Part shown: positions 24,565 through 33,673 of the stretch, in pieces
How the letters are laid out: every line of letters begins with the position of its first letter
How positions within the stretch are numbered: position 1 is the stretch's first letter
NCBI RefSeq assembly: GCF_022763245.1
Contig: NZ_JALEGV010000040.1
Location: 585,069 to 649,068, forward strand
DNA: 64,000 nt
Direction: 5' to 3'
From: Oricola sp.
GTDB lineage: Bacteria > Pseudomonadota > Alphaproteobacteria > Rhizobiales > Rhizobiaceae
The notes under the pieces: model-generated
What the model was told of the DNA's origin: nothing
Databases searched by the model: none
Seen by the model: only the letters and a program-made list of their open reading frames with translations
Translations under genes and position numbers: made by a program

Positions 24565-26133
24565 TCAATCCTCCAGAAGCGCGGGAATGGTCGCCTCGGC
24601 CTGCTCCAGCGTGGCGAAGGTGCGGCGCCTCCATGCCGGGTCCTCGGCGGGATAATCGGTGCGGAAATGGCCGCCACGGCTTTCGGTGCGGTTGAGCGCG
24701 CAGACGGCGATCAGCTTGGCGGTCGCCAGCACGTTGGCGAAGCGCTCGGTGTCGGCCTCGCGCTCCAGCGTCATGATCGTGCGCAGCGCCTGGCGCATGC
24801 CGTCGCCATTGCGCAGCACGCCGAGATGCGCGCTCATCGTGTGGCGCAGGCGCTTCATCTGGTCGGTGTCGGGGCGCGGCTGGATGCGGCCGCTGTCCTT
24901 CGAGCCCTGCGACCAGTCGGCCGGGGCGTCGGCCAGATCCTCGCCCGGCAGCGCGTCGGCGATGCGGGCGGAGAAGACCACGGCCTCCAGCAGCGAGTTG
25001 GAGGCGAGCCGGTTGGCGCCATGCGCGCCGGTGGAGGTGACCTCGCCGCAGGCCCAGAGGCCCGGAAGCGAGGTGCGGCCGTCCATGTCGGTCCAGATGC
25101 CGCCCATGAAATAATGCGCCGCCGGCACGACGGGGATCGGCTGGGTCACGGGATCGATGCCGGCTTCGCGGCAATAGCCGTAGACGGTCGGGAACTCCTC
25201 GGCGAAGCTCGCGCCGACGGCCGTCGTGCAATCGAGGAAGGCGCCGCGGCCGGCCTGGACCTCCGCGAAGATGCCGCGGGCGACGACGTCGCGCGGGGCA
25301 AGTTCTGCGTCGGGGTGGATCGGCACCATGAAGCGCACGCCGTCGGCGTTGAGAAGCGTCGCGCCATGGCCGCGCAGGGCCTCGGTGGCGAGCGGCGCGG
25401 GATCCTTGCCGACATTGATCGCGGTAGGGTGGAACTGCACGAATTCGAGATCGGCGAGCCGCGCGCCCGCGCGGGCGGCCATGCCGACGCCGCCGCCGCG
25501 CGCCTCGGCCGGATTGGTGGTGACCTCGTAGAGATGGCCGATGCCGCCGGCCGCGATCACCACCTGCGATCCGCGCAGCGTGACGAGTTCGCCGTCGCCG
25601 CCCTCATCGTCATGGCCGCGCGCCTCTAGCCCGACGACGCGCCCCTCCTCCACGAGCAGCCTCTCGGCGACGAAGCCGCCGAGCACACGGATCGACGGCG
25701 TCTTCTTCACCGTCTCGACCAGCGCCTGCATGATCGCGCGGCCGGCCATGTCGCCGCGCACGCGCACGATGCGGCTTTCGGAATGCGCCGCCTCGCGGCT
25801 GACCTGGAGATGGCCCTCGAGGTCCCGGTCGAAGGGCACGCCGTAGTCGAGCAGGTCATGGATGCGGTCGGAGGCCTGCGTCGCCATCATGCGGGCGACC
25901 GCCTCGTCGACGATGCCGTCTCCCGCGACCAGCGTGTCGGCGACGTGTTTTTCCACAGTGTCGCCCGGCCCGACCGCCGCCGCGATGCCCGCCTGCGCCC
26001 AGGCCGACGACGCGCCCGTGCCGATCGGCGCCGCCGTGATGACGGTGACCGCCTTCGGCGCCAGTTTCAGCGCGCAGAACAGGCCAGCGAGCCCGCCGCC
26101 AATGATGAGTACGCTCTCAGTCTCGGTATTCAA
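24565..26133 (-). CDS. nadB: L-aspartate oxidase
   Basis: FAD-dependent oxidation of L-aspartate to iminoaspartate, passed to NadA. 522 residues. The N-terminal dinucleotide-binding motif is [58 protein letters not shown] and [16 protein letters not shown] are standard for the family. The C-terminal helical domain ends near the stop. Between nadA and nadC in the operon. Confidence 0.97.
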   Translation of the reverse strand: MNTETESVLIIGGGLAGLFCALKLAPKAVTVITAAPIGTGASSAWAQAGIAAAVGPGDTVEKHVADTLVAGDGIVDEAVARMMATQASDRIHDLLDYGVPFDRDLEGHLQVSREAAHSESRIVRVRGDMAGRAIMQALVETVKKTPSIRVLGGFVAERLLVEEGRVVGLEARGHDDEGGDGELVTLRGSQVVIAAGGIGHLYEVTTNPAEARGGGVGMAARAGARLADLEFVQFHPTAINVGKDPAPLATEALRGHGATLLNADGVRFMVPIHPDAELAPRDVVARGIFAEVQAGRGAFLDCTTAVGASFAEEFPTVYGYCREAGIDPVTQPIPVVPAAHYFMGGIWTDMDGRTSLPGLWACGEVTSTGAHGANRLASNSLLEAVVFSARIADALPGEDLADAPADWSQGSKDSGRIQPRPDTDQMKRLRHTMSAHLGVLRNGDGMRQALRTIMTLEREADTERFANVLATAKLIAVCALNRTESRGGHFRTDYPAEDPAWRRRTFATLEQAEATIPALLED

Positions 26134-26254
26134 TTCCGCCCGGTCCCCTCACTGTCGGCCGCATCCACGCGACCGACATCAAATTGTCACGCTACCCCTT
26201 ACGCCGTAGCGGGGCCCCGGCGCCAGCCCCCCGGCTTCGGCGCACGACGGGCAC

Positions 26255-27340
26255 TCAGTGCTTCAGGTTCACCATGCGCTCCACGGCCAGGCGGGCGCGG
26301 TCGGCGATGGCGGGATCGACGAGGATTTCCTCCTTCATCTCGCACAGCGAGTCGAGGATCTTCGGCAGGGTGATGCGCTTCATGTGCGGGCACAGGTTGC
26401 ACGGCTTGACGAAGTTCACCTCCGGCACCTCCGAGGAGATGTTGGACGCCATGGAGCATTCGGTGACCAGCAGCACCTTGGGCGGCTTGCGGTCCTTGAC
26501 GTAGTTGATCATGCCCGAGGTGGAGCCGGTGTAGTCGGCGATCTCGACGACCTCGCGCGGGCACTCCGGGTGGGCCACGATCTCGATTTCCGGATCGGCT
26601 TCCTTGTAGGCGAGCAGTTCTTCCGCCGTGAAGCGCTCATGCACCTCGCAATGGCCCTTCCAGGTGAGGATCTTCACCTTGGTCTGGGCGGCGACGTTCT
26701 GCGCCAGATATTCGTCGGGGATGCAGAGCACCTTGTCGACACCGAAGGATTCGACCACCTGGACGGCGTTCGACGATGTGCAGCAGATGTCCGTCTCCGC
26801 CTTCACTTCCGCCGACGTGTTGACATAGGTGACGACCGGCACGCCGGGATAGCGTTCGCGCAGCAGGCGCACATCGGCCCCAGTGATCGATTCCGCCAGG
26901 CTGCAGCCGGCCTTCATGTCGGGGATCAGCACGGTCTTGTGCGGATTGAGCAGTTTCGAGGTCTCGGCCATGAAGTGCACACCGCACTGGATGATGATCT
27001 CGGCGTCGACCTTGGTCGCTTCCTTGGCGAGTTGTAGCGAGTCGCCGACGATGTCGGCGACGCAGTGATAGATTTCCGGCGTCTGGTAGTTGTGCGCCAG
27101 GATGACGGCGTTGCGCTCCTTCTTCAGCCGGTTGATGGCGGCGACATAGGGCGCATAGACCGGCCATTCCATCTTCGGAATGTGATCCTTGACCTTCTCG
27201 TAGAGATCCGCGGTCTCCTCGGCGACCTGCGGCGTCCATTCCAGCGTCGGACGCTCGATGACGCCGAACCGTTCGGCGGCGCTCTGCGTGGTCGTGCCCG
27301 TGGCAATGCTGCTTACCTGCGGTGAATCGCTCATTTTCAC
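26255..27340 (-). CDS. nadA: Quinolinate synthase A
   Basis: 4Fe-4S enzyme that condenses iminoaspartate with dihydroxyacetone phosphate to quinolinate. 361 residues. Candidate cluster Cys are C119 ([16 protein letters not shown]), CC in [14 protein letters not shown], and CNLCPHM near the end. [23 protein letters not shown] and STSGMI are diagnostic. First gene of nadA-nadB-nadC, with a 121-base gap before nadB. Three short dyads 90-165 bases upstream may be regulatory. Confidence 0.97.
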   Translation of the reverse strand: MKMSDSPQVSSIATGTTTQSAAERFGVIERPTLEWTPQVAEETADLYEKVKDHIPKMEWPVYAPYVAAINRLKKERNAVILAHNYQTPEIYHCVADIVGDSLQLAKEATKVDAEIIIQCGVHFMAETSKLLNPHKTVLIPDMKAGCSLAESITGADVRLLRERYPGVPVVTYVNTSAEVKAETDICCTSSNAVQVVESFGVDKVLCIPDEYLAQNVAAQTKVKILTWKGHCEVHERFTAEELLAYKEADPEIEIVAHPECPREVVEIADYTGSTSGMINYVKDRKPPKVLLVTECSMASNISSEVPEVNFVKPCNLCPHMKRITLPKILDSLCEMKEEILVDPAIADRARLAVERMVNLKH

Positions 27341-27430
27341 TCTTCCCGTCGCGCCCGCTTTTCGCCGGCTTGTTCTCGCGGTTCGGCAGCTTTCCGCGCC
27401 CGGTTTGAGCCGGGCCGGCGCTGCCTTCCG

Positions 27431-27503
27431 CCAAGGTCTTGGTATCTAGTTGACGCCAAAGCGCCCCGATTTCAATCCCTTGACGCGCATTGGCGCCATG
27501 CGC
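27431..27503. promoter_or_regulatory. Cluster of short dyads upstream of nadA
   Basis: CCAAG-GT-CTTGG (27431-27442), TTGACGCCAA (27450-27459, near-palindrome) and GCGCAT-TGGCGCC-ATGCGC (27485-27503) all fall between the nadA start and the AEC stop. One may be the operator of a NAD-responsive regulator or a weak terminator for the AEC gene. No T-tract is present. Confidence 0.3.
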
Positions 27504-27516
27504 AGGCGGTGCGAGG

Positions 27517-28464
27517 CTAGCCCGCCAGCGTCCACAGAAGCGCGCTGATGGTGACGAAAGAGGCCACCGTCGTCGCCAGCAAGGCGACCGCGGCCATGCC
27601 CTCGCCGCCATATTTCTGGGTGAGGATCGGGTAGACGCCGAAGATCGGCATCGCCGCCGTCAGGATGAGCGCCTCGCGATAGGGCGATTCAATGGGCGCG
27701 AAGCCGAGATGGGGCACGAGGAACAGGGCCAGGAGGATCAGGGCCGGGTGGACGAGCAGCTTGCCGACCACGATCGGCACGATGCGCCCCGCGAGCCCGG
27801 TGACCGGCATGCCGACCAGCGTGCCGCCGATGAAGAACAGCGACAGGGCGGCGCTCGACTGCGCAAAGAGATCGACCGACCGCATCACCGGCGCGGGCAG
27901 CGGCAGGCCGCTCAGCGACACGACGAGGCCGGCGGCAAGGCCGATGACCAGCGGATTGAGGGCGAGCCGCCCGAGCGCGTTCGCCAGGACCTTCAGCGGA
28001 TGCCCCTCCTGCCCGCGCCCCCTTTCGGCGAGCATCAGCAGGAGCGGAATGATGAAGACGTTCTCGACGACCATGTTCATCGCCAGGACGGTGCCCGCGA
28101 CGGACGGGTAGATGAGCAGCATGATCGGGAAGCCGACAAAGCCGCTGTTCGGGCAGGCCATGCCCATGACGGAGACGGCGGAGATGCTGCGATCGCGGCC
28201 GAAAACCCGACGCACGACGACGTATCCGAGCGCCACCATCGCGATCGATCCGGCGAGATAGGCGGCGATATAGGCCGGATGGGCGATCTCGCCGACCGGC
28301 TTCTGCGCGATGGCGCGGAACAGAAGCGCCGGCAAGGCGATGTAGAGCGTGAAACGGCCGAGCGCACGGACGTTGTCGGCGGAAAACAGGCCGAAACGGG
28401 TGGCCAGGAATCCGACGGCGATCGTGATGTAGATCGGAACGGTTACGGAAAGAACTTCAAGCAC
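27517..28464 (-). CDS. AEC-family transporter (auxin efflux carrier type)
   Basis: Membrane transporter of the auxin efflux carrier family, 315 residues with about ten hydrophobic segments. Typical parts are VPIYITIAVGFLATRFGLFS at the N-terminus, LYIALPALLFRAIA, the internal break near MACPNSGFVGFPIMLLIYPS (the conserved Asn-Ser-Gly-Phe-x-Gly-x-P), and HPALILLALFLVP. Bacterial members are often linked to malate or other small carboxylates; the substrate is not predictable. It stands alone, same strand as nadA. Confidence 0.87.
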   Translation of the reverse strand: MLEVLSVTVPIYITIAVGFLATRFGLFSADNVRALGRFTLYIALPALLFRAIAQKPVGEIAHPAYIAAYLAGSIAMVALGYVVVRRVFGRDRSISAVSVMGMACPNSGFVGFPIMLLIYPSVAGTVLAMNMVVENVFIIPLLLMLAERGRGQEGHPLKVLANALGRLALNPLVIGLAAGLVVSLSGLPLPAPVMRSVDLFAQSSAALSLFFIGGTLVGMPVTGLAGRIVPIVVGKLLVHPALILLALFLVPHLGFAPIESPYREALILTAAMPIFGVYPILTQKYGGEGMAAVALLATTVASFVTISALLWTLAG

Positions 28465-28596
28465 GGTCCGGCACGTGTTGGGCAGGCAGGTCGCGCCCTC
28501 TCTAGCGCGCGGCGCCCGCCCGCGCCAGCACCGAATTCCGCCGGCACACGCTTACGTTGCGGCACATGCGCCGGGGTGCCGAAACCGGCCTGACGG

Positions 28597-30015
28597 TCAC
28601 ATCAGGCGGGCCATCGCCTGTTTGAGGGCGGCGAGCGGCAGCGTGTAGGGCGGGTAGCGCAGTTTCGGGTCGAACCAGGTGGCGCGGCGGACGACGGCGC
28701 GGTGGTGGGAGAAGGTGTCGAAGCCGGACTTGCCGTGATAGGCGCCCATGCCACTGGCGCCGACGCCGCCGAAGGGCAGGTCCATGTTGAGCATCTGGGC
28801 GAAGACGTCGTTGACGGCAGCGCCGCCTGAGGAGAGCGTGCCGACGATCCCGTCCGCCCATTTCGTGTCGGAGGAGAAGACGTAGAGCGCCAGCGGCTTC
28901 GGACGCTCGCGCAGGGCGGCGGCTTCGGCGGCAAGATCGTCGCAGGCGATGACCGGCAGGACCGGCCCGAAGATCTCGTCGGCCATGACGGGATCGTCCC
29001 AGGAGACGTCGGCGATCACGGTCGGCGCGATGTAGCGAGAAGCGCGGTCCGTCTGGCCACCGGCAACCACCCTGCCCCGCCCCAGGAAACCCGCCAGCCG
29101 GTCGAAATGGCGCTCGTTGACGATGCGGGCGTAATCGGCGCTTGCGGCCGGATCCTCGCCGTAGAACTCGGTGATCGCCGCTTTCAGCGCCTCGGTCAGT
29201 TGTGACTGCGCCGCGCGTTCGACAAGGACGAAATCGGGGGCGATGCAGGTCTGGCCGGCGTTGAAGAACTTGCCCCAGGCGATGCGCCGGGCGGCGACCT
29301 TCATGTCGGCGTCGGCGGCGACGATGCAGGGGTTCTTGCCGCCGAGCTCCAGCGTGACGGGCGTCAGGTGTTCGGCGGCGGCGGCCATGACGATCTTGCC
29401 GATCCGCGTGCCGCCGGTGAAGAAGACATAGTCGAAATCCTGCGCCAGAAGCGCCTGGGTCGGCTCGACGCCGCCCTCGATGACGGCAAGCACATCCGGA
29501 TCGAAGGCCGCGCCGATCATGCGCGCCATGACCGCCGAGGTCGCCGGCGCGAGTTCCGACGGCTTGATGACGACGCAATTGCCCGCAGCCAGCGCGGCGA
29601 CGGCCGGCGCGAGGACGAGGTTGAGCGGGTAGTTCCACGGCCCGATGACCAGCGCGCTGCCGAAGGGCTCGCTGACGAGGCGGCTCGACCCCGGCAGGAG
29701 AAGCCAGGGCGTGCGCACGCGTTTCGGCCGCGCCCAGCGGGCCAGATGCTTCAGCGCCATGTCGATCTCGATCAGGACGATGCCGATGTCGCTGGTATAG
29801 GCCTCGGCGGGCGGACGGCCGAGATCGCGCTTCAGCGCGTCGAGAATGTCGGCCTCGTTGTCGACAAGGCACTGCCTGAGCGCACGAAGCTGGCGCTTGC
29901 GGAATTCGAGCGACCTGGTCGCGTCGGTGCGAAAGAGGCGGCGCTGCCTCTCGGCGATCCCCTCGGCCGTGACGGCCCCGGCCGCCTGCGGATCCGGCGT
30001 TTCATGCGCATTCAT
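28597..30015 (-). CDS. Aldehyde dehydrogenase (class 3 / coniferyl-aldehyde type)
   Basis: NAD(P)-dependent aldehyde oxidation, 472 residues. Catalytic C257 (FNAGQTCIAPDF) and general base E223 (TLELGGKNP) are both present. The cofactor region is PWNYPLNLVLAPAVAALAAG and FFTGGTRIG. The C-terminus has LPFGGVGASGMGAYHGKSGF, typical of the short ALDH3-like group (YwdH, CalB). GGGGAGGCGCCGCG precedes the ATG. Divergent from arsR, with 132 bases between the starts, so ArsR could affect it. Confidence 0.93.
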   Translation of the reverse strand: MNAHETPDPQAAGAVTAEGIAERQRRLFRTDATRSLEFRKRQLRALRQCLVDNEADILDALKRDLGRPPAEAYTSDIGIVLIEIDMALKHLARWARPKRVRTPWLLLPGSSRLVSEPFGSALVIGPWNYPLNLVLAPAVAALAAGNCVVIKPSELAPATSAVMARMIGAAFDPDVLAVIEGGVEPTQALLAQDFDYVFFTGGTRIGKIVMAAAAEHLTPVTLELGGKNPCIVAADADMKVAARRIAWGKFFNAGQTCIAPDFVLVERAAQSQLTEALKAAITEFYGEDPAASADYARIVNERHFDRLAGFLGRGRVVAGGQTDRASRYIAPTVIADVSWDDPVMADEIFGPVLPVIACDDLAAEAAALRERPKPLALYVFSSDTKWADGIVGTLSSGGAAVNDVFAQMLNMDLPFGGVGASGMGAYHGKSGFDTFSHHRAVVRRATWFDPKLRYPPYTLPLAALKQAMARLM

Positions 30016-30112
30016 CGCGGCGCCTCCCCTTCGCATTTCTTGCCATTGTCGAGATAATCGCTCCCCGGCCGAACGCCAAGAGCAATCCGCCCCCTCGCCC
30101 GCCGGCGGGGTG

Positions 30113-30149
30113 TTGACTTCGCCGAATATATCAATAATTCTTGAAATAT
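30113..30149 (+). promoter_or_regulatory. arsR promoter with overlapping ArsR operator
   Basis: -35 TTGACT (30113-30118), 16 bases, -10 TAATTC (30135-30140). The -10 lies exactly between the arms ATATATCAA (30126-30134) and TTGAAATAT (30141-30149), which match at 8 of 9 positions. The right arm overlaps the ATG at 30148, so a bound dimer would block the polymerase. Transcription from this -10 would begin at or next to the A of ATG, giving a leaderless message; no Shine-Dalgarno sequence is seen. Confidence 0.65.
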
Positions 30150-30480
30150 GGATAAATCGAATGCGATCGAAGCGCTGCATGCGCTTGCACAGGACACGCG
30201 GCTGGCGACCTTCCGGCTCCTGGTCAAACACGGCGCCGAGGGCATGGCAGCCGGCGACATCGCCGACGCGCTCGGCGTGAAGCAGAATACCATGTCGGCC
30301 AACCTCGCCGTTCTGGCGCGCGCCGGCATGGTGCGCAGCGCGCGCGAGGGTCGCGTGATCCGCTATTTCGCGGATTTCGACGGCATGCGCAGCCTGCTCG
30401 CCTTTCTCATGGAGGATTGCTGCGGCGGCAATCCCGATCTCTGCAAACCCGTTCTGGACGAAGTCATCTGCGCTTGCTAG
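30148..30480 (+). CDS. arsR: ArsR-family arsenite-responsive repressor
   Basis: Winged-helix repressor of the ars operon, 110 residues. The recognition region is VKQNTMSANLAVLARAGMVR at about 44-63. The classic ELCVC metal site is absent. Instead the C-terminus has C91-C92 and C99 (DCCGGNPDLC) plus C108 and C110, like the C-terminal As(III) site of the Acidithiobacillus ferrooxidans ArsR type. It precedes arsC by 21 bases. The operator overlaps its own start. Confidence 0.92.
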   Translation: MDKSNAIEALHALAQDTRLATFRLLVKHGAEGMAAGDIADALGVKQNTMSANLAVLARAGMVRSAREGRVIRYFADFDGMRSLLAFLMEDCCGGNPDLCKPVLDEVICAC

Positions 30481-30501
30481 CGCCCGTCGGAGGATCCCGC
30501 G

Positions 30502-31029
30502 ATGCCTGGTGAAATCTACAATGTCCTGTTCCTGTGCACGGGCAATTCCGCCCGTTCGATCCTGGCCGAGGCCATCCTCAATCGAGAGGGGCTCGGCCGC
30601 TTCAAGGCGTGGTCGGCCGGCTCCCACCCCAAGGGCGAAGTGCATCCCTATTCGATCGACCTCCTGGAAAGCCTGAATTTCGACACGTCCTTCGCCCGCT
30701 CGAAGGACTGGGAGGAGTTCACCGCGCCGGGTGCTCCTGCGATGGACTTCGTCTTCACCGTCTGCGACCAGGCGGCCGCCGAGGCCTGCCCGGTCTGGCC
30801 CGGCCAGCCGATGACGGCGCATTGGGGCGTGCCGGACCCGGCGGCGGCGCAAGGCAACGAGGCCGAGAAGCGGCTTGCCTTCTCCGAGGCCTTCCGCATG
30901 CTCAACAACCGCATCTCCGTCTTCACCAGCCTGCCTTTCGCGTCGCTCGACAGCCTGGCGCTGCAGAAAGAGCTCGACGCGATCGGCCGGAAAAACGAGG
31001 CCGATCAGTCACATCGGGAATTTTCATGA
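30502..31029 (+). CDS. arsC: Arsenate reductase, LMW-phosphatase fold (first copy)
   Basis: Reduces arsenate to arsenite with thiol electrons, 175 residues. The P-loop is CTGNSARS (12-19) with nucleophile C12. Further Cys C88 (FTVCDQ) and C96 (EACPVWPG) match the thioredoxin-linked relay of the S. aureus pI258 type. GHPKGEVHPY-like positions (AGSHPKGEVHPYSIDLL) fit the family. GGAGGATCCCGCG precedes the ATG. It overlaps the second arsC by four bases. Confidence 0.92.
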   Translation: MPGEIYNVLFLCTGNSARSILAEAILNREGLGRFKAWSAGSHPKGEVHPYSIDLLESLNFDTSFARSKDWEEFTAPGAPAMDFVFTVCDQAAAEACPVWPGQPMTAHWGVPDPAAAQGNEAEKRLAFSEAFRMLNNRISVFTSLPFASLDSLALQKELDAIGRKNEADQSHREFS

Positions 31030-31544
31030 CCAACATTCTCATCCTGTGCACCGCGAATTCGGCGCGGTCCATTCTCGGCGAGGCCATACTCGCCAAGCTG
31101 GGCGAAGGCCGCGTGCAGGCCTTCTCCGCCGGCTCCACGCCGCGCGGCACGCCCAATCCGGACGGCATCGCGCTGCTGCAGGCCTACGGGCACGACACCA
31201 GCGCTTTCCGGTCGAAGAGCTGGAACGAATTCGCCGGCCCGGACGCGCCGAAGATGGATATCGTGATCACCGTCTGCGACAACGCCGCGGGCGAGACCTG
31301 TCCCTTCTGGCCCGGCGCGCCGGTGCAGGCCCATTGGGGGATCGAAGATCCGGCGGGACGTGGCGAGACGGATGCCGAGCGCCGCGCCGCCTTTGCCGAC
31401 ACCTACCGGCTGCTGGAACTGCGCGTGCGCGCCCTGATGGCCCTGCCCTTCGAGGAAATGAACCCCGCCGACCTGAAGACGGCGCTGAACACGATCGGCG
31501 CGCTGGAAGGCGCGACCGAGATGGCAGCGGGGAACGCCGGCTGA
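31026..31544 (+). CDS. arsC: Arsenate reductase, LMW-phosphatase fold (second copy)
   Basis: Second arsenate reductase paralogue, 172 residues. The P-loop is CTANSARS (8-15), with Ala in place of the Gly in the first copy; Cys C84 (ITVCDN) and C92 (ETCPFWPG) are kept. The two copies share the same overall sequence layout ([17 protein letters not shown] against AGSHPKGEVHPYSIDLL). ATGA overlap with the first copy indicates translational coupling. It is followed four bases later by arsH. Confidence 0.92.
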   Translation: MTNILILCTANSARSILGEAILAKLGEGRVQAFSAGSTPRGTPNPDGIALLQAYGHDTSAFRSKSWNEFAGPDAPKMDIVITVCDNAAGETCPFWPGAPVQAHWGIEDPAGRGETDAERRAAFADTYRLLELRVRALMALPFEEMNPADLKTALNTIGALEGATEMAAGNAG

Positions 31545-31548
31545 GACC

Positions 31549-32295
31549 ATGACGGACAAGACGGGACTGGACTGGACGGACGACAAGAGCCTGCCGAACA
31601 TCGTCGGAGAGGCGCTGAAGCCCATCGATGTGTCGGCGCTGCGCGGCGGCACGGTGTCGGACCACAAGCCGCGCGTGCTGATGCTCTACGGGTCGCAGCG
31701 CGAACGCTCCTACAGCCGCTTCCTGACCTATGAGGCCGCGCGGCTGCTCGACCATTTCGGCGCCGAGGTGCGGGTGTTCCATCCCGACGGCCTGCCCCTG
31801 CCCGACGCCACCGAGCCGGACCATCCGAAGGTGCAGGAGTTGCGGCAGCTGTCGCTCTGGTCGGAGGCGCAGGTGTGGTGCACGCCGGAGCGGCACGGCG
31901 CGATGTCGGCGACGATGAAGGCGCAGATCGACTGGCTGCCGCTGTCGCCGATCGGCGGCATCCGCCCGACGCAGGGCCGCACGCTGGCGGTGATGCAGGT
32001 CTGCGGCGGTTCGCAAAGCTTCAACGCCGTCAACCAGATGCGCATTCTCGGCCGCTGGATGCGGATGATCACCATCCCGAACCAGTCCTCCGTCGCCAAG
32101 GCCTGGCTGGAATTCGACGAGGCGGGCCGGATGAAGCCGTCGGCCTATTACAATCGCGTCGTGGACGTGATGGAGGAGTTGATGAAATTCACGCTCCTCA
32201 CGCGCGACATCTCCCCCTACCTGACCGACCGCTACTCGGAGCGCGTTGAAAGCGTGGAAGAGGCGCACAAGCGGGTGAGCCTGAAGAGCATCTGA
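31549..32295 (+). CDS. arsH: ArsH NADPH-dependent flavin reductase
   Basis: Flavodoxin-like FMN protein, 248 residues, known to oxidise trivalent organoarsenicals (methylarsenite) and to reduce quinones. Clear parts are [20 protein letters not shown] (FMN phosphate loop), [20 protein letters not shown] and [20 protein letters not shown]. Fourth gene of the ars operon. An ArsH without an adjacent efflux gene suggests part of the defence is against methylated arsenicals. Confidence 0.95.
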   Translation: MTDKTGLDWTDDKSLPNIVGEALKPIDVSALRGGTVSDHKPRVLMLYGSQRERSYSRFLTYEAARLLDHFGAEVRVFHPDGLPLPDATEPDHPKVQELRQLSLWSEAQVWCTPERHGAMSATMKAQIDWLPLSPIGGIRPTQGRTLAVMQVCGGSQSFNAVNQMRILGRWMRMITIPNQSSVAKAWLEFDEAGRMKPSAYYNRVVDVMEELMKFTLLTRDISPYLTDRYSERVESVEEAHKRVSLKSI

Positions 32296-32338
32296 GGGCT
32301 TCGGCGGTCAGGACCGGCGGAATTCAACGTGCAGCGAA

Positions 32339-32356
32339 ATTGAATCGACGTTCAAT
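32339..32356. promoter_or_regulatory. Inverted repeat upstream of the MFS gene
   Basis: ATTGAA-TCGACG-TTCAAT has perfect 6-bp arms, with a second dyad overlapping it (ATGAA-A-TTCAT, to about 32364). It lies about 85 bases before the MFS start and after arsH. Candidate operator; the regulator is unknown. Confidence 0.4.
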
Positions 32357-32441
32357 GAAATTCATCGTTGGCCCGCATTGTTCGCTTGGCCTTCACCCCA
32401 TTCCGTTCTAGGTCTCTTCGGCTAGCTTGGAGGAAGACGGG

Positions 32442-33671
32442 ATGACGACAGTCTCAAGAAGCGAACCGGGTTTCCCCTGGCTGATCATCGCAAGCGGCTG
32501 CCTGATCGCGGCGCTGACCTTCGGTCCACGCTCGGCGATGGGGTTCTTCCAGCTGCCGATGCTCGCGGACACCGGCTGGTCTCGCTCCGAATTCGGCCTC
32601 GCCATGGCGATCCAGAACCTCATGTGGGGCGTCGGGCAGCCTTTCTTCGGCGCGCTCGCCGACAAGCGCGGGACCTGGCGGGTCCTGGCGTTGTCTGCCA
32701 TCCTCTACGCCTCCGGCCTGTTCATGATGTCCGCGCCGCAGAACATCTGGTTCCTGCATATCGGCGGCGGATTGCTGGTCGGGCTCGGCATCGCGTCCGG
32801 CTCGTTCGGCATCGTGCTGGCCGCGTTTGCGCGCAACGTGACGCCGGAGCAGCGCTCCATGGCCTTCGGGCTCGGCACGGCGGCGGGGTCGGCAGGCATG
32901 TTCCTGTTCGCGCCCTTCAGCCAGATGCTGATCGACGCGATGGGCTGGTCGGATTCGCTGCTCGTCATGTCGGCGATGATGCTGATCGTGCCGGTGCTGG
33001 CCTTTCCGCTGCGCGGCAATTCGTCGTCCGGCACGCAGAAGCAGACCGATGTCGAGCAATCCATCGGCGAGGCCCTGCGCGAGGCCTTCGGCCACCAGAG
33101 CTATCTCCTGCTCACCGCCGGCTTCTTCGTCTGCGGTTTCCAGGTGGCGTTCATCACCGCGCATTTTCCCGCCTATATCGGCGACATCGGCATCGACGCG
33201 CGCTTCGCCGTGATCGGCATCGCGCTGATCGGCTTCTTCAACATCATCGGGTCGCTCGCCTCGGGCGTGATCGGGCAGAAATATTCCAAGCCGATCTTCC
33301 TGGCGCTGATCTATGTCGGGCGCTCGATCGCGGTGACGGCCTTCCTGCTGTTGCCGCAATCCGGCACGAGCGTGGTCATCTTCTCGGCCGTGATGGGGCT
33401 GTTGTGGCTGTCGACCGTGCCGCCGACCAACGCGCTGGTCGCGATCATGTTCGGCACGCGCTATCTCGGCATGCTCGGCGGCATCGTCTTCTTCTCCCAC
33501 CAGATCGGCTCGTTCCTTGGCGTCTGGCTGGGCGGGTTCCTCTACGACATCTATGGCAGCTACGATTCCGTCTGGTGGCTCGGCGTGGCGCTCGGCCTGT
33601 TCGCGGCGGCCGTGCACTGGCCGATCAAGGAGCGGCCGGCCGCACGGCCCCAGCTGCAGCCGGCGCAGTGA
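32442..33671 (+). CDS. Major facilitator superfamily transporter
   Basis: Twelve-helix MFS permease, 409 residues. The loop 2-3 motif is GALADKRGTWRVLALS. The N-terminal domain begins GFPWLIIASGCLIAALTFGP RSAMGFFQLPM, and the second half has GQKYSKPIFLALIYVGRSIA and STVPPTNALVAIMFG. It resembles the oxalate/formate-antiporter-like or monocarboxylate group rather than ArsB, Acr3 or ArsJ. GGAGGAAGACGGG precedes the ATG. Its location 146 bases after arsH makes an arsenic role possible but unproved. Two bases separate it from the next gene. Confidence 0.88.
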   Translation: MTTVSRSEPGFPWLIIASGCLIAALTFGPRSAMGFFQLPMLADTGWSRSEFGLAMAIQNLMWGVGQPFFGALADKRGTWRVLALSAILYASGLFMMSAPQNIWFLHIGGGLLVGLGIASGSFGIVLAAFARNVTPEQRSMAFGLGTAAGSAGMFLFAPFSQMLIDAMGWSDSLLVMSAMMLIVPVLAFPLRGNSSSGTQKQTDVEQSIGEALREAFGHQSYLLLTAGFFVCGFQVAFITAHFPAYIGDIGIDARFAVIGIALIGFFNIIGSLASGVIGQKYSKPIFLALIYVGRSIAVTAFLLLPQSGTSVVIFSAVMGLLWLSTVPPTNALVAIMFGTRYLGMLGGIVFFSHQIGSFLGVWLGGFLYDIYGSYDSVWWLGVALGLFAAAVHWPIKERPAARPQLQPAQ

Positions 33672-33673
33672 CC

